Source of the DNA: Aquificaceae bacterium
GTDB lineage: Bacteria; Aquificota; Aquificia; Aquificales; Aquificaceae
Length of the DNA stretch: 16,572 nucleotides
Direction: 5' to 3'
Assembly: GCA_015487835.1 (NCBI GenBank)
Contig: WFOY01000107.1
Location: 1 to 16,572, forward strand
Below are positions 1 through 7,969 of the stretch, in pieces. Made by a program: the position numbers and the translations under genes. How positions within the stretch are numbered: the first letter of the stretch is position 1; the number at the start of each line of letters is the position of its first letter. The notes below the pieces were generated by a model that was given only the letters and a program-made list of their open reading frames with translations, was not told the DNA's origin and searched no databases.

Positions 1-234
1 GGTGTGGTTAAGGAGGTCAAAGGACGTGACGTGATAGTTGATATTAAAAAATCTCCAAAAAACGACAGGTGTCATGGTCCTGTGCACATAGTCGTAGGTC
101 CGGATACGAACATCAAACCTGGAGACGTTGTCTCCCTGGTTCTTGAAGAGAACCCGTGCGGTGCGGAGTTCGTCAGGGCTACCAGTGTGAATAGAGCGGA
201 GGGTGTTGAGTTTGAAGTTCCTGAAGAGGATTAA
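1..234 (+). CDS. Small protein of unknown function, 5' end outside window
   Basis: The reading frame is open at the left edge and ends with TAA at 232-234, so at least 77 residues are visible. A GTG at position 4 could be a start, but the frame continues to the edge and the true start is probably upstream. An AAGGAGGT at 10-17 lies 13 nt before an in-frame GTG at 31, which is rather far for a ribosome site. The visible part has alternating Val/Ile-rich strands (VIVDI, VHIVVG, VVSLVL), a PGD turn and two cysteines, suggesting a small beta-barrel or OB-like fold. I do not recognise the family. Its last 23 bases overlap the start of the PilY1 gene, so the two are probably co-translated, which hints at a link to pilus biogenesis but does not prove one. 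Confidence 0.6.
   Translation, partial: GVVKEVKGRDVIVDIKKSPKNDRCHGPVHIVVGPDTNIKPGDVVSLVLEENPCGAEFVRATSVNRAEGVEFEVPEED
198..203 (+). promoter_or_regulatory. Ribosome binding site deciding a TTG start for PilY1
   Basis: GGAGGG at 198-203 lies 8 nt before a TTG codon at 212. The alternative in-frame GTG at 203 overlaps the purine run itself and so cannot use it. The TTG start gives a clean signal peptide beginning MKFLKRIK. This is inferred from spacing alone. Confidence 0.6.
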
Positions 235-3200
235 GTTACTTTTAGCTCTGTGGGCTGGTTTTGGCTTTGCCCAGTCTATCTGTAACGTTCCCCCCTTCCT
301 CACAACCTCCGTTCCGCCCAACGTGCTCTTCGTTATCGACGTTAGCGGTAGTATGAACTGGAGTGCTTACAACCCTTCCTCCGACGGTAGGCGTTGGTGT
401 GACGATGACGACCCCGATAACGATCCCTCCAACGGAAACGCCTGTGGGAACACCTACACAGGATCGGAGGAGGGTTACTTTATCCCGGACAGGGTCTACA
501 GGTGGAACTCCTCCCAGAGATACTGGGAACCCGTCGATGGTGTTACCCCAGCACCCTGCCCCGATAGACTTAGGGAGTTAGATACAGCGAACGCCTACAT
601 GGGGTCCTGCCTTAACTTCCACCTGATGTCCAGGATGGACTTGCTCAGATGGGCGGTCACGGGAGGGAGGCCGAGGCAGTGTGATTACAGCGACGAGTTC
701 TTCTCAACGGATTGCGACCCCAGAATAGTATGTACTGGAACCACCTGTGTTTTAGAGGCTATAGGTGCGGGAGGTCTATTGGGTTCGTACGACCCCCCTT
801 GGGACGCAAACAGTGGTGGGTTGATGGTCACTCGCATCCTAACACCTATAGACAGGGTCAGGGGTATACTTCAGGACCTTGCCGAAGACCAGGCAAGGCC
901 GAGGTTCGGTGCTATGTTCTACTCCGGCACTGGTCCCAGAGGACCCAAGGTTTACGTTGGGGACTACCCCTATCCTACAAGTGAGGACTCCTCGGACAAC
1001 AGCGACCAGACGCTCCACGACTTAACGTACACCCACCTTATAAGGGCTATAAACAGGGTCAGACCCTTTGGAGGCACACCTACGGCCGTTGCTATGTGGG
1101 AGGCTTACGACTACTTCGCCCAGAACGATCTTCACAATTACAGCAACGGCTTTACAATAGACCCGGGTACCTACAGGGATCCTCAGTACGTATGTGAGGA
1201 CCCTCAGAACCCGAACACATGCCAGCCTGTTCCCTGTGCCAAGAACTTTGTGATCTTAGCTTCGGATGGCCAGTGGAACACTGGAGGACCCCCAGGAAGC
1301 GTGACCACAACCTGCACCATAGATACAGGCTTTGAGTTCCAGTCTGCCGATCCTGTGGTGCCAGCCTACAGAATGCACGTGGACACACTGAGGACACTTA
1401 CCGCCCTTGGACAGACTTACGATATAAGCGTTTCTGCTGTTTATGCTCTCGGTCTGTTCTTGGGAGGGACCGGGGAGAACTCACTCAAGCACGTGGCTAT
1501 ATACGGGTCTTTTGACAATACCAACAACACGTGGCCGGGTGGTACCTCTAACTACCCACTCCTGTCGGCGATAGATTCTGGATCTCTCTGCTCAGCCGGT
1601 ATAGACGATTGTACTGTTTACGATGACGGAACACCTGATGGTGACGATAAGGGAAGTCCGTGCACACCTATACCTCCTTCCTCCCCAGACTGGGACAGGG
1701 ACGGGGACGGACTGCCGGATACGTTCCTTAACGCCAGGAACGCCATAGAGATAAAGAGGAGCCTCCTGACCTTCATAAGGGACATACTGAAGAGGACATC
1801 CGCTGCAAGCTCCGTTTCCATACTCTCCAGAAGGGGGACGGCTGGCAACAACGTGATACAGGCGGTGTTCTATCCCCAAAAGCCCTTCCCGAACGACAAC
1901 AAGGTGGACTGGGTGGGATACCTCTACAACTACTGGTTCTACTTCTCTTCAACTGAGCAGAGCATAAGGGAGGACACGAACCTAAACAGGATCCTGGACC
2001 TCGACCAGGACTACAAGCTGGACTTCGTCATAGACACAGCTGGCAACCTCAAGATAGACGCCTACGACAACAACAATAACCTGGTGACCACCTACAACTC
2101 CCTCGATGAGGTTCACCCGATCTGGGAGGCTGGAGAGATACTAAAGGACACCGATCCCTCCGTAAGGATCATCTACACTGTTGACACTGCGGGCAACCTC
2201 GTGGAGTTTACGGTGGCTAACAAGGCTGCCTTCAGCTCCCTCCTGGGTGACACAGCCAACTTCCCTGCCTGTCTTTCCGCCTCGGGTGACCCGGTGGACA
2301 ACCTGATAAACTTCGTCCGGGGAGTTCACATAGACGGTTGCAGGGACAGACGGGTTGACACAGCCGGGAACACCTGGAAGCTGGGGGACATAGTCTACTC
2401 GACCCCTGCGATACTCGACTACGGGGACTTCGGTATGGTCTTCGTAGGGGCGAACGATGGTATGCTCCACGCCTTCAGGATAGGGGCACTCAGGACCGAC
2501 AACCTGTCCACAAACCAGGTGGTGAGGATATGTGATGAGTTCGGGGGAAGCTGCACCACCCTCGAGATAGGTAAGGAGGAGTGGGCCTTCATACCCCAGA
2601 ACGCTCTACCCTACCTCAGGGAGCTGGCGGATCCGAACTACGTGCACCGCTACTTTGTGGACCTTCAGCCCTACATAATAAGGCTTGACACCAACAACGA
2701 CGGTTTCCCGGACAAGGTCGTTCTCATAGGTGGCATGAGGTTGGGAGGTGGCTGCGGATGTACGGATCCTGCCTGTGAGAACCCTCCGCCGGACGTGTGC
2801 GACCCAGTGACCAACCCGGCTGGGTGTCGGGGTCTCTCCGCCTACTTCGCCCTTGACATCACAGACCCCTTCAGCCCTCAGTTCCTGTGGGAGTTCACCC
2901 ACCCGGACCTTGGGTTCAGCTACTCGGGACCTGCCCACATAACGGTGGGCGGCAAGCACTTCATAATGTTCGTCTCCGGGCCTACCGATCCCTGCGGGGG
3001 TTCTGCTCAGGAGCTCAAGATCTTCGTCCTCGAGATGGACTCCAACTTCAACATAGCCAAAAGGTATGTGTTCGTGGGCAACTCAACACCCGTGGTGACG
3101 GCAGGATACACGGTGGTAACCAGTTCCACCCTTACCCAGTTCAACAACTCCTTCGGAGGGAGGCTCTTCACGGAGGGCATAGACTCGAACGACGACGGAG

Positions 3201-3970
3201 AGACGGAGATGGTCTTTTTCGGTGTGAACAGGCGGACCGGCGGCACCTGGCAGGGTAACATCATAGGTGTGAGGATAACAGGTCCCGACCCGACCACGTG
3301 GGAGGTCATAAAGGTCTTCAACTCGGCGATAGAACCTATAACAGCTAAGGTTGAGCACATGAAGTGCTTCGGCATGAACTACATATTCTTTGGGACAGGG
3401 AGGTGGTTCTTCAAGGATGACGAGCCGGGCCAGAACGCTCAGGACACGGAGAAGCTCTACGGTGTCAGGATAGACGGGTGCCTGAGTGGTGGAAACTGCA
3501 ACATAAACCAGGCTAAGAGCTCCAATCAGGCCTGTCAGGAGCTCCAGACCGGAAACGAGACCTTCTCCTGGTATGTGGAGTTGGCCCCGAGAGATGCGGA
3601 CTACTTCAAGGAGAGGCTGATCTCCGACCCTGCGGTTACCAACTTCGATGTAGTGTTCTTCGCCACCACCCAGCCGACGGGTCAGATCTGCGGTTTCGGT
3701 GGTAGGTCAAGGCTCTGGGGCCTCAACTGTGCAACGGGCGAAGGCCTCCTCAGCACAGCATGCCCAGGGTTCATAGCCCAGGTTCCTCCGGAGACGACGG
3801 TCCTCCTCCAGCTATCCAGAGGCAATATAGAGCAGTTCGGAAGGTCCAGCTTCACACAGGAGGGTGGAAGGGCCACCGAGTTCCTCCCAGGGACCACTCC
3901 AGAGTCACCACCTACGGTGCCTGGCGGTGGTGGCGTTCAGGGTAAGATCATCCTCTGGATGGAGAGATGA
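212..3970 (+). CDS. pilY1: PilY1-like type IV pilus tip protein (VWA domain plus beta-propeller)
   Basis: Secreted type IV pilus tip/biogenesis factor, about 1252 aa from the TTG at 212 (a GTG at 203 adds 3 residues). Residues 1-20 form a signal peptide (KRIK, then a Leu/Ala core, then GFA/QS). A von Willebrand A domain follows, with the metal-site motif DVSGS at 43-47, a TPTA Thr near 289 and ASDGQ Asp near 352. The C-terminal half matches the PilY1/PilC propeller: LGDIVYSTP near 723 and VGANDGMLHAF near 745. Calcium-type loops are seen near 495 (DRDGDGLPD), 588, 826 (DTNNDGFPD) and 991 (DSNDDGE). The protein has about 33 cysteines, five of them within residues 848-872, so it is probably disulfide-rich. 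The pentapeptide DTAGN occurs at 608, 658 and 716. In Pseudomonas and Neisseria, relatives support pilus assembly, adhesion and surface sensing. Here pilY1 is upstream of the minor pilins rather than downstream. Its TGA overlaps the next ATG (ATGA). Confidence 0.93.
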   Translation: MKFLKRIKLLLALWAGFGFAQSICNVPPFLTTSVPPNVLFVIDVSGSMNWSAYNPSSDGRRWCDDDDPDNDPSNGNACGNTYTGSEEGYFIPDRVYRWNSSQRYWEPVDGVTPAPCPDRLRELDTANAYMGSCLNFHLMSRMDLLRWAVTGGRPRQCDYSDEFFSTDCDPRIVCTGTTCVLEAIGAGGLLGSYDPPWDANSGGLMVTRILTPIDRVRGILQDLAEDQARPRFGAMFYSGTGPRGPKVYVGDYPYPTSEDSSDNSDQTLHDLTYTHLIRAINRVRPFGGTPTAVAMWEAYDYFAQNDLHNYSNGFTIDPGTYRDPQYVCEDPQNPNTCQPVPCAKNFVILASDGQWNTGGPPGSVTTTCTIDTGFEFQSADPVVPAYRMHVDTLRTLTALGQTYDISVSAVYALGLFLGGTGENSLKHVAIYGSFDNTNNTWPGGTSNYPLLSAIDSGSLCSAGIDDCTVYDDGTPDGDDKGSPCTPIPPSSPDWDRDGDGLPDTFLNARNAIEIKRSLLTFIRDILKRTSAASSVSILSRRGTAGNNVIQAVFYPQKPFPNDNKVDWVGYLYNYWFYFSSTEQSIREDTNLNRILDLDQDYKLDFVIDTAGNLKIDAYDNNNNLVTTYNSLDEVHPIWEAGEILKDTDPSVRIIYTVDTAGNLVEFTVANKAAFSSLLGDTANFPACLSASGDPVDNLINFVRGVHIDGCRDRRVDTAGNTWKLGDIVYSTPAILDYGDFGMVFVGANDGMLHAFRIGALRTDNLSTNQVVRICDEFGGSCTTLEIGKEEWAFIPQNALPYLRELADPNYVHRYFVDLQPYIIRLDTNNDGFPDKVVLIGGMRLGGGCGCTDPACENPPPDVCDPVTNPAGCRGLSAYFALDITDPFSPQFLWEFTHPDLGFSYSGPAHITVGGKHFIMFVSGPTDPCGGSAQELKIFVLEMDSNFNIAKRYVFVGNSTPVVTAGYTVVTSSTLTQFNNSFGGRLFTEGIDSNDDGETEMVFFGVNRRTGGTWQGNIIGVRITGPDPTTWEVIKVFNSAIEPITAKVEHMKCFGMNYIFFGTGRWFFKDDEPGQNAQDTEKLYGVRIDGCLSGGNCNINQAKSSNQACQELQTGNETFSWYVELAPRDADYFKERLISDPAVTNFDVVFFATTQPTGQICGFGGRSRLWGLNCATGEGLLSTACPGFIAQVPPETTVLLQLSRGNIEQFGRSSFTQEGGRATEFLPGTTPESPPTVPGGGGVQGKIILWMER

Positions 3971-4401
3971 GGGAGAGAGGCATAACCTTGGTCGAGGCTC
4001 TCGTTGTGATCGCCATCTTGGTCATCCTGATGGCCATAGCCTTTCCCTCCTTCAACAGATGGCGGGTGAAGGTATCCATAGAGGGTGACGTCAAGGACAT
4101 ATACGCCATGATCCAGAGGGCGAGGGCCATGGCCTTCACACGGAAGGTGGACCTCACCGTCCAGGCGAACGGACCGAGCGTGTGTATAACCGGACCGAAC
4201 ATAAACGAGTGCATTCCCCTTTCCAACCCCTTCACAGGATCGGTGGACGTATCGAGGAGGGGGTACTTCTCCACTCAGGGGACCATAAGGTACAACGGGA
4301 CCAGCGAAGTGAACCCAAGCTACGACTGTTTGGTAATCTCGGTGAACAGGGTGAGAATGGGGGTCTGGGATGCGAACACCGCAACCTGCAGGGCAAAATA
4401 A
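3967..4401 (+). CDS. FimT/FimU (GspH-like) minor type IV pilin
   Basis: Minor pilin of 144 aa with a class III prepilin signal: short leader MRERG, cleavage before ITLVE, the Glu at mature position 5, and a hydrophobic helix to about residue 28. The rest (charged helix followed by a beta-rich head with four cysteines) fits the GspH/FimT/FimU class, the first member of the minor pilin priming complex. Being directly before pilV-, pilW- and pilX-like genes supports this. The prepilin peptidase (PilD) needed to process it is outside the window. The start overlaps the pilY1 stop by 4 bases, with GGAG just upstream, so translational coupling is likely. The choice between fimT and fimU cannot be made from sequence reading, so no symbol is given. 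Confidence 0.85.
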   Translation: MRERGITLVEALVVIAILVILMAIAFPSFNRWRVKVSIEGDVKDIYAMIQRARAMAFTRKVDLTVQANGPSVCITGPNINECIPLSNPFTGSVDVSRRGYFSTQGTIRYNGTSEVNPSYDCLVISVNRVRMGVWDANTATCRAK

Positions 4402-4840
4402 GGGGTTCACCTTGATCGAGGCCCTGGTGGCTTTTGTTATCCTGGCCCTTTTGCTTCTAGGCCTGCTCGGAGGTCTCCTCACGGCGATCCAGTACAACTT
4501 ACTCAACTACATGAGGGACGAGGCGAGGACTCTCGCCTTGGAGTGTGCAGAGAACGTAAGGAACGTGCCCGTAACCTCTCTGGTCCCTGGGACCGTAAAC
4601 TGCAACTCCCAGACCTTCAACGCTGTGGACATACCCTGCACGAACATAGGTGCGAGCGTAACCGCCAACCGGGCGGAGAGGGTGAGGAGGCAGGTGAGGA
4701 ACACCTCCGTAGAGTACAGGATAGGCTGGGACGTTCAGGCGGCAGGTGATGTGATGCAGGTCCAGATCCAGGTCTGCTGGACTTACAGGAACAGGAACTA
4801 CACCCACACGGTAACCACCCTGATAGGAGGCAACCTCTGA
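4370..4840 (+). CDS. pilV: PilV/GspI-like minor type IV pilin
   Basis: Minor pilin of 156 aa. The leader MRTPQPAGQNKG is 12 residues; cleavage before FTLIEALVA leaves Glu at position 5, followed by a Leu-rich transmembrane helix. No other ATG, GTG or TTG lies between 4370 and the cleavage site, so the start at 4370 is forced even though it overlaps the preceding gene by 32 bases and its ribosome site is weak. The head domain has four cysteines (in LECAEN, VNCNSQ, IPCTN and QVCWTY), probably disulfide-bonded. The second position in a four-gene minor pilin row, and a length near that of PilV/GspI, support the call. The exact orthology is inferred from order and length. Confidence 0.78.
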   Translation: MRTPQPAGQNKGFTLIEALVAFVILALLLLGLLGGLLTAIQYNLLNYMRDEARTLALECAENVRNVPVTSLVPGTVNCNSQTFNAVDIPCTNIGASVTANRAERVRRQVRNTSVEYRIGWDVQAAGDVMQVQIQVCWTYRNRNYTHTVTTLIGGNL

Positions 4841-5847
4841 TGAGAAGAGGTTTTACGCTGATAGAGCTTCTCGTCACGATAGTGATAGTTTCGATTCTCC
4901 TCGGGGCCGCCTACGTAACCTACGTAACCATACTCGGGGGTTTTGGGAGGGAAACCAAGTCCGTAGAGACCCAAATAGAGACCGTCGTGGGCCTGGAGCT
5001 GATAAGGCTCGACATAGAGCATGCAGGCTACGGCGTTGGGGAGGACCAGCCCGACCTTCCTCTCTCCTCACCTGCTCCCGACAGCCTCTGGATAAGATCT
5101 GTCCTCAACAACACGAGGCTCATAAGGGACACCGTCACGGGTGACCCAGTCCACTGGTCCCTCGTGGAGTGCAACGGTCCCGGACTCATACCTGTAGTCC
5201 GCGCCGGGGACGATGTGACGAACCTACCGACGAACAACGTGGGTCTGGTGTTCCTCGGGGCCGCCAACAGGTTCCATGCGGGGACCACCACGAACACGCT
5301 CTGCCCAGGTGTGGGTGTGTTTGTGGCCATGCCTTACGACACAACGGTTGCGAACGGTTGCCTCAACCAGTTCTGCAACATAATAAGTTACTTCCTTAGC
5401 GCTGTTCAGCCCCTCCAGACCTGCAACCCGAACACGAGGAACTTGCTGAGAGCCGTTGGGAACGCTCCCGGCAGCCCTCTCATAAACTGCGTTGCGGATG
5501 TGAGGTTCACCTTCGACGTGGACGCGAACGGTGACGGGACCGTGGACGTCAGGGACGGAGACTTCACAGCTTTGGACCTCAACGGTGATACCATGGTGAC
5601 CGCTGACGAGGTGAGGAGGGGTCTCAAGATCGTAAACGTCTATCTCCTCATCCAGGAAGGTGGGTTTGACAGGGACTACACCTTCAGGAACTTCGTCACC
5701 TGTGCGGTCACACCTACGGACCCGAGGCTGAGCGGAGACTGTGTGGTGGCGAACCCCACGACGGGTGTCCAGCTCAACCTACCCGTTGGCTTCGCGAACT
5801 ACAGGTGGAAGGTTATAAAGCTGTCTGTGATACCTATGAACCTGTGA
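4840..5847 (+). CDS. pilW: PilW-like minor type IV pilin with tandem EF-hand-like calcium loops
   Basis: Minor pilin of 335 aa, the size expected for PilW/GspJ-type proteins. The leader is MRRG, cleaved before FTLIELLVT with Glu at position 5, then a hydrophobic helix to about residue 30. A near-perfect AGGAGG at 4825-4830 lies 9 nt before the ATG, which overlaps the pilV stop by one base. Eight cysteines occur in the head. Residues 228-239 (DANGDGTVDVRD) and 246-257 (DLNGDTMVTADE) both fit the 12-residue EF-hand loop pattern, with acidic or Asn ligands at positions 1, 3 and 5 and D or E at 12. PilW partners PilV, PilX and PilY1 in the tip-priming complex, and all are encoded beside it. Calcium binding is an inference from the motif. 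Confidence 0.82.
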   Translation: MRRGFTLIELLVTIVIVSILLGAAYVTYVTILGGFGRETKSVETQIETVVGLELIRLDIEHAGYGVGEDQPDLPLSSPAPDSLWIRSVLNNTRLIRDTVTGDPVHWSLVECNGPGLIPVVRAGDDVTNLPTNNVGLVFLGAANRFHAGTTTNTLCPGVGVFVAMPYDTTVANGCLNQFCNIISYFLSAVQPLQTCNPNTRNLLRAVGNAPGSPLINCVADVRFTFDVDANGDGTVDVRDGDFTALDLNGDTMVTADEVRRGLKIVNVYLLIQEGGFDRDYTFRNFVTCAVTPTDPRLSGDCVVANPTTGVQLNLPVGFANYRWKVIKLSVIPMNL

Positions 5848-5857
5848 GGTGAAAGGC

Positions 5858-6250
5858 ATGAAGGAGAGAGGAATAGCTCTGGTGACGACGCTGGTCCTGG
5901 GACTGATAGCGGTCGTGCTGATAGGGATCCTACTTTACGTGCTCACCACGGGGACGAGGATATCGGGTGTGGAGAAGAGGTACTCCGTAGCCCTCGAAGC
6001 GGCAAAGGGTGCCTCCGAGTACATAATCCAGAGACTACTATCAGGCAACCTCACCTGCAACGGCGGGTTGTCCTGCAACCCCGGGGATCCCATAGATATG
6101 GATTCTTTTAGCAGACTCCAGGGTTTTAACATCACTGCCACCTATCTCGGAGAGGTCAGCAGGTTCGGTGTTTACGTTTACTCCATAAGGGTGACGGCAA
6201 CCTCCACTGATGAAACCGCCGTCATAGATTTCGTATACAGGGTTCAGTAG
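5858..6250 (+). CDS. pilX: PilX-like minor type IV pilin
   Basis: Small membrane-anchored pilin-like protein of about 130 aa. I chose the ATG at 5858 because AGGTG at 5847-5851 lies 6 nt upstream; an in-frame GTG at 5849 would add three residues but leave that site unused. The N-terminus MKERG/IALVTTLVLGLI matches the PilX N-terminal type. It lacks Glu at mature position 5 (Thr instead), as in GspK-type pseudopilins thought to cap the tip. After the helix there is a conserved-looking AKGASEYI segment and only two cysteines (LTCNGG, LSCNPG). It is the last gene of the + strand pilus cluster. The TAG stop abuts the stop codon of the convergent secretin gene with no spacer. Confidence 0.75.
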   Translation: MKERGIALVTTLVLGLIAVVLIGILLYVLTTGTRISGVEKRYSVALEAAKGASEYIIQRLLSGNLTCNGGLSCNPGDPIDMDSFSRLQGFNITATYLGEVSRFGVYVYSIRVTATSTDETAVIDFVYRVQ

Positions 6251-7969
6251 CTACTCGACGACGATCGTTGGTGTTATGAATATGAGAAGCTCCACATCCC
6301 TTATATCGACCCTCTCCTGACCGAAGATCCACTTGAGGAGGGGTATCCTGGCCACTCCGGGTATGCCCTCGACGGTGACGTTCTTCTGGGTGTCTATGAT
6401 ACCGCCTATCACCACCGTGTCCCCGTCGTTAACTATGACCTTAGTGTTGACCTCCCTCCTGTTTATGGCGGGGCCCTGAGGTGTCTGGACGCCGGGGGTG
6501 TCCTGTTTTAGCCTTATATCCAGCAGTATCCTGCCGTCCGGGGAGATTATGGGTAGGACCTTGAGCTCAAGGACCGCCTCCCTGAACTGGATGCTCGGCA
6601 CAGAGGCTCCCCCAGCTATGACCGCCGTCTGGAAGGGTATGTCCTGACCCTGCTTTATTACCGCCTCCTGGCCGTTTATCGTGATCACGGTGGGTTTAGC
6701 TAAGTTCTTTATCTTACCTACACGCTCTAAGGCTGAGAGCCTGAAGTTAAGTGCGTTTAAAACCCCTTTGGAGTATGTGAAGGTAAGTATGCCTCCGGGT
6801 GTGGCGCTGAGGCTCGGGATCAGAGGTCCCGCAAACCCCACACCCAGGTTTGCCCCTGCACCCCCCTGCCAGGCCTGGGGAACCTTAACGTTCGAGAGGA
6901 GAACGGACCAGTTTATCCCGAGCTCCTTGAGGGCTTCCTTCCTCACCTCCAGTATGCGGGCCTCTATCTTGACCTGGGGTGGTATGTCGCTTATATACTC
7001 GCTGAACTGCTCCTTTATCTTCTCTATGACCTCCGGGTAGTCGGTTATCATGACCGCGTTGAACTCCTTGAGTATGGGCGTCACCCTCTCCGCCTGCCTC
7101 CTCTGACCAGGGGCACGTTCCTTTCTGAGGGCACCGCCGGTAAGTATCAGACCGGCCTCGGATCTTATAGGCTCTATCATCTTTATGAACTCTTCGGGGC
7201 TTATGTACTTTAGGTAGAAGATCTCGGTAACCGGCTTCCTCGCCGCCGGTGCTGTCACGAGAAACTCCTTGAGCAGCTCCTCGTACTTCTTCAGCCTGTC
7301 CACCTTGTCGGTTATCACCAGGGCGTTAAAGGTGGGTGCCTCGGTGATCACGGTTTCCTTCGATATGTGAGGTGCCAAGATTTCCTTGGCCTCAGCGAGG
7401 GTTATGGTCTTTATGTAGAATACCCTGGTAGCTACAGCCTCCGGCTTTTCCTCAACGCCCAACCGCTTCTCCGCCACCAGCTTGTCTATGAACTCCTTGA
7501 GGGGCTTCTCGATCCGCTTTATCCTCCTCTCCTCGTCCCTGATGTATATGATCTTGAGGGTCTTGTCTATCACTATCTCGGCGGAGGGGCTCACACGCCT
7601 CTTGAGGAGCTTTATGACCTTATCGATATCCTTGTCGTCGAGGTCCTTTATGCTGACCTCTATCTCCCCCGCCTGGGTTATCTTGTAGATCTGTTTGTTC
7701 ACAGGGACTGCTATAAGGCCGTACTCCCTGAGGATTATGTTGAAGGCCTCCTCCACGCTCACAGGTTTCTGGATGAAGATGTTCGCCTCCTTGTCGAGGA
7801 TCTTCTTGACGTCCGGGTCTATGATCACGTTCTTGCCCATAACCTTGGCTACGGCCTTCACCACGGTGATCAGCTTCACGTTCTCGAACTTCATCTCCCT
7901 TATAGTCTGGGCCTGTATCGTGAACGTCAGGATAAGAACAGAAACCAGCAGACAAACCAACCTACTCAT
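6251..7969 (-). CDS. pilQ: Type IV pilus outer-membrane secretin PilQ
   Basis: Outer-membrane channel for the pilus, 572 aa. A signal peptide (about 1-20) is followed by an N0/STN-like domain (about 25-95), then about three N1-like modules (roughly 105-165, 180-240, 248-328) with repeated NALVIT and NAVMITD endings. The secretin domain starts near 330 (VKIEARILEV, then LGINW) and ends with GIPGVARIPLLKWIFG and ELLIFITPTIV. There is no AMIN domain of the sort seen in proteobacterial PilQ, so on domain layout alone GspD is possible; the pilMNOP genes upstream argue for PilQ. GGGAGGG about 8 nt before the ATG is the ribosome site, and the start overlaps the pilP-like stop by 4 bases. No lipobox is seen, and a separate pilotin would have to be encoded elsewhere. 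Confidence 0.9.
   Translation of the reverse strand: MSRLVCLLVSVLILTFTIQAQTIREMKFENVKLITVVKAVAKVMGKNVIIDPDVKKILDKEANIFIQKPVSVEEAFNIILREYGLIAVPVNKQIYKITQAGEIEVSIKDLDDKDIDKVIKLLKRRVSPSAEIVIDKTLKIIYIRDEERRIKRIEKPLKEFIDKLVAEKRLGVEEKPEAVATRVFYIKTITLAEAKEILAPHISKETVITEAPTFNALVITDKVDRLKKYEELLKEFLVTAPAARKPVTEIFYLKYISPEEFIKMIEPIRSEAGLILTGGALRKERAPGQRRQAERVTPILKEFNAVMITDYPEVIEKIKEQFSEYISDIPPQVKIEARILEVRKEALKELGINWSVLLSNVKVPQAWQGGAGANLGVGFAGPLIPSLSATPGGILTFTYSKGVLNALNFRLSALERVGKIKNLAKPTVITINGQEAVIKQGQDIPFQTAVIAGGASVPSIQFREAVLELKVLPIISPDGRILLDIRLKQDTPGVQTPQGPAINRREVNTKVIVNDGDTVVIGGIIDTQKNVTVEGIPGVARIPLLKWIFGQERVDIRDVELLIFITPTIVVE

Noticed and set aside
5849..5857. GTG at 5849 as the start of pilX
   Set aside because: The ribosome site AGGTG overlaps this codon and is correctly spaced for ATG 5858, which also gives the short MKERG leader typical of the family.
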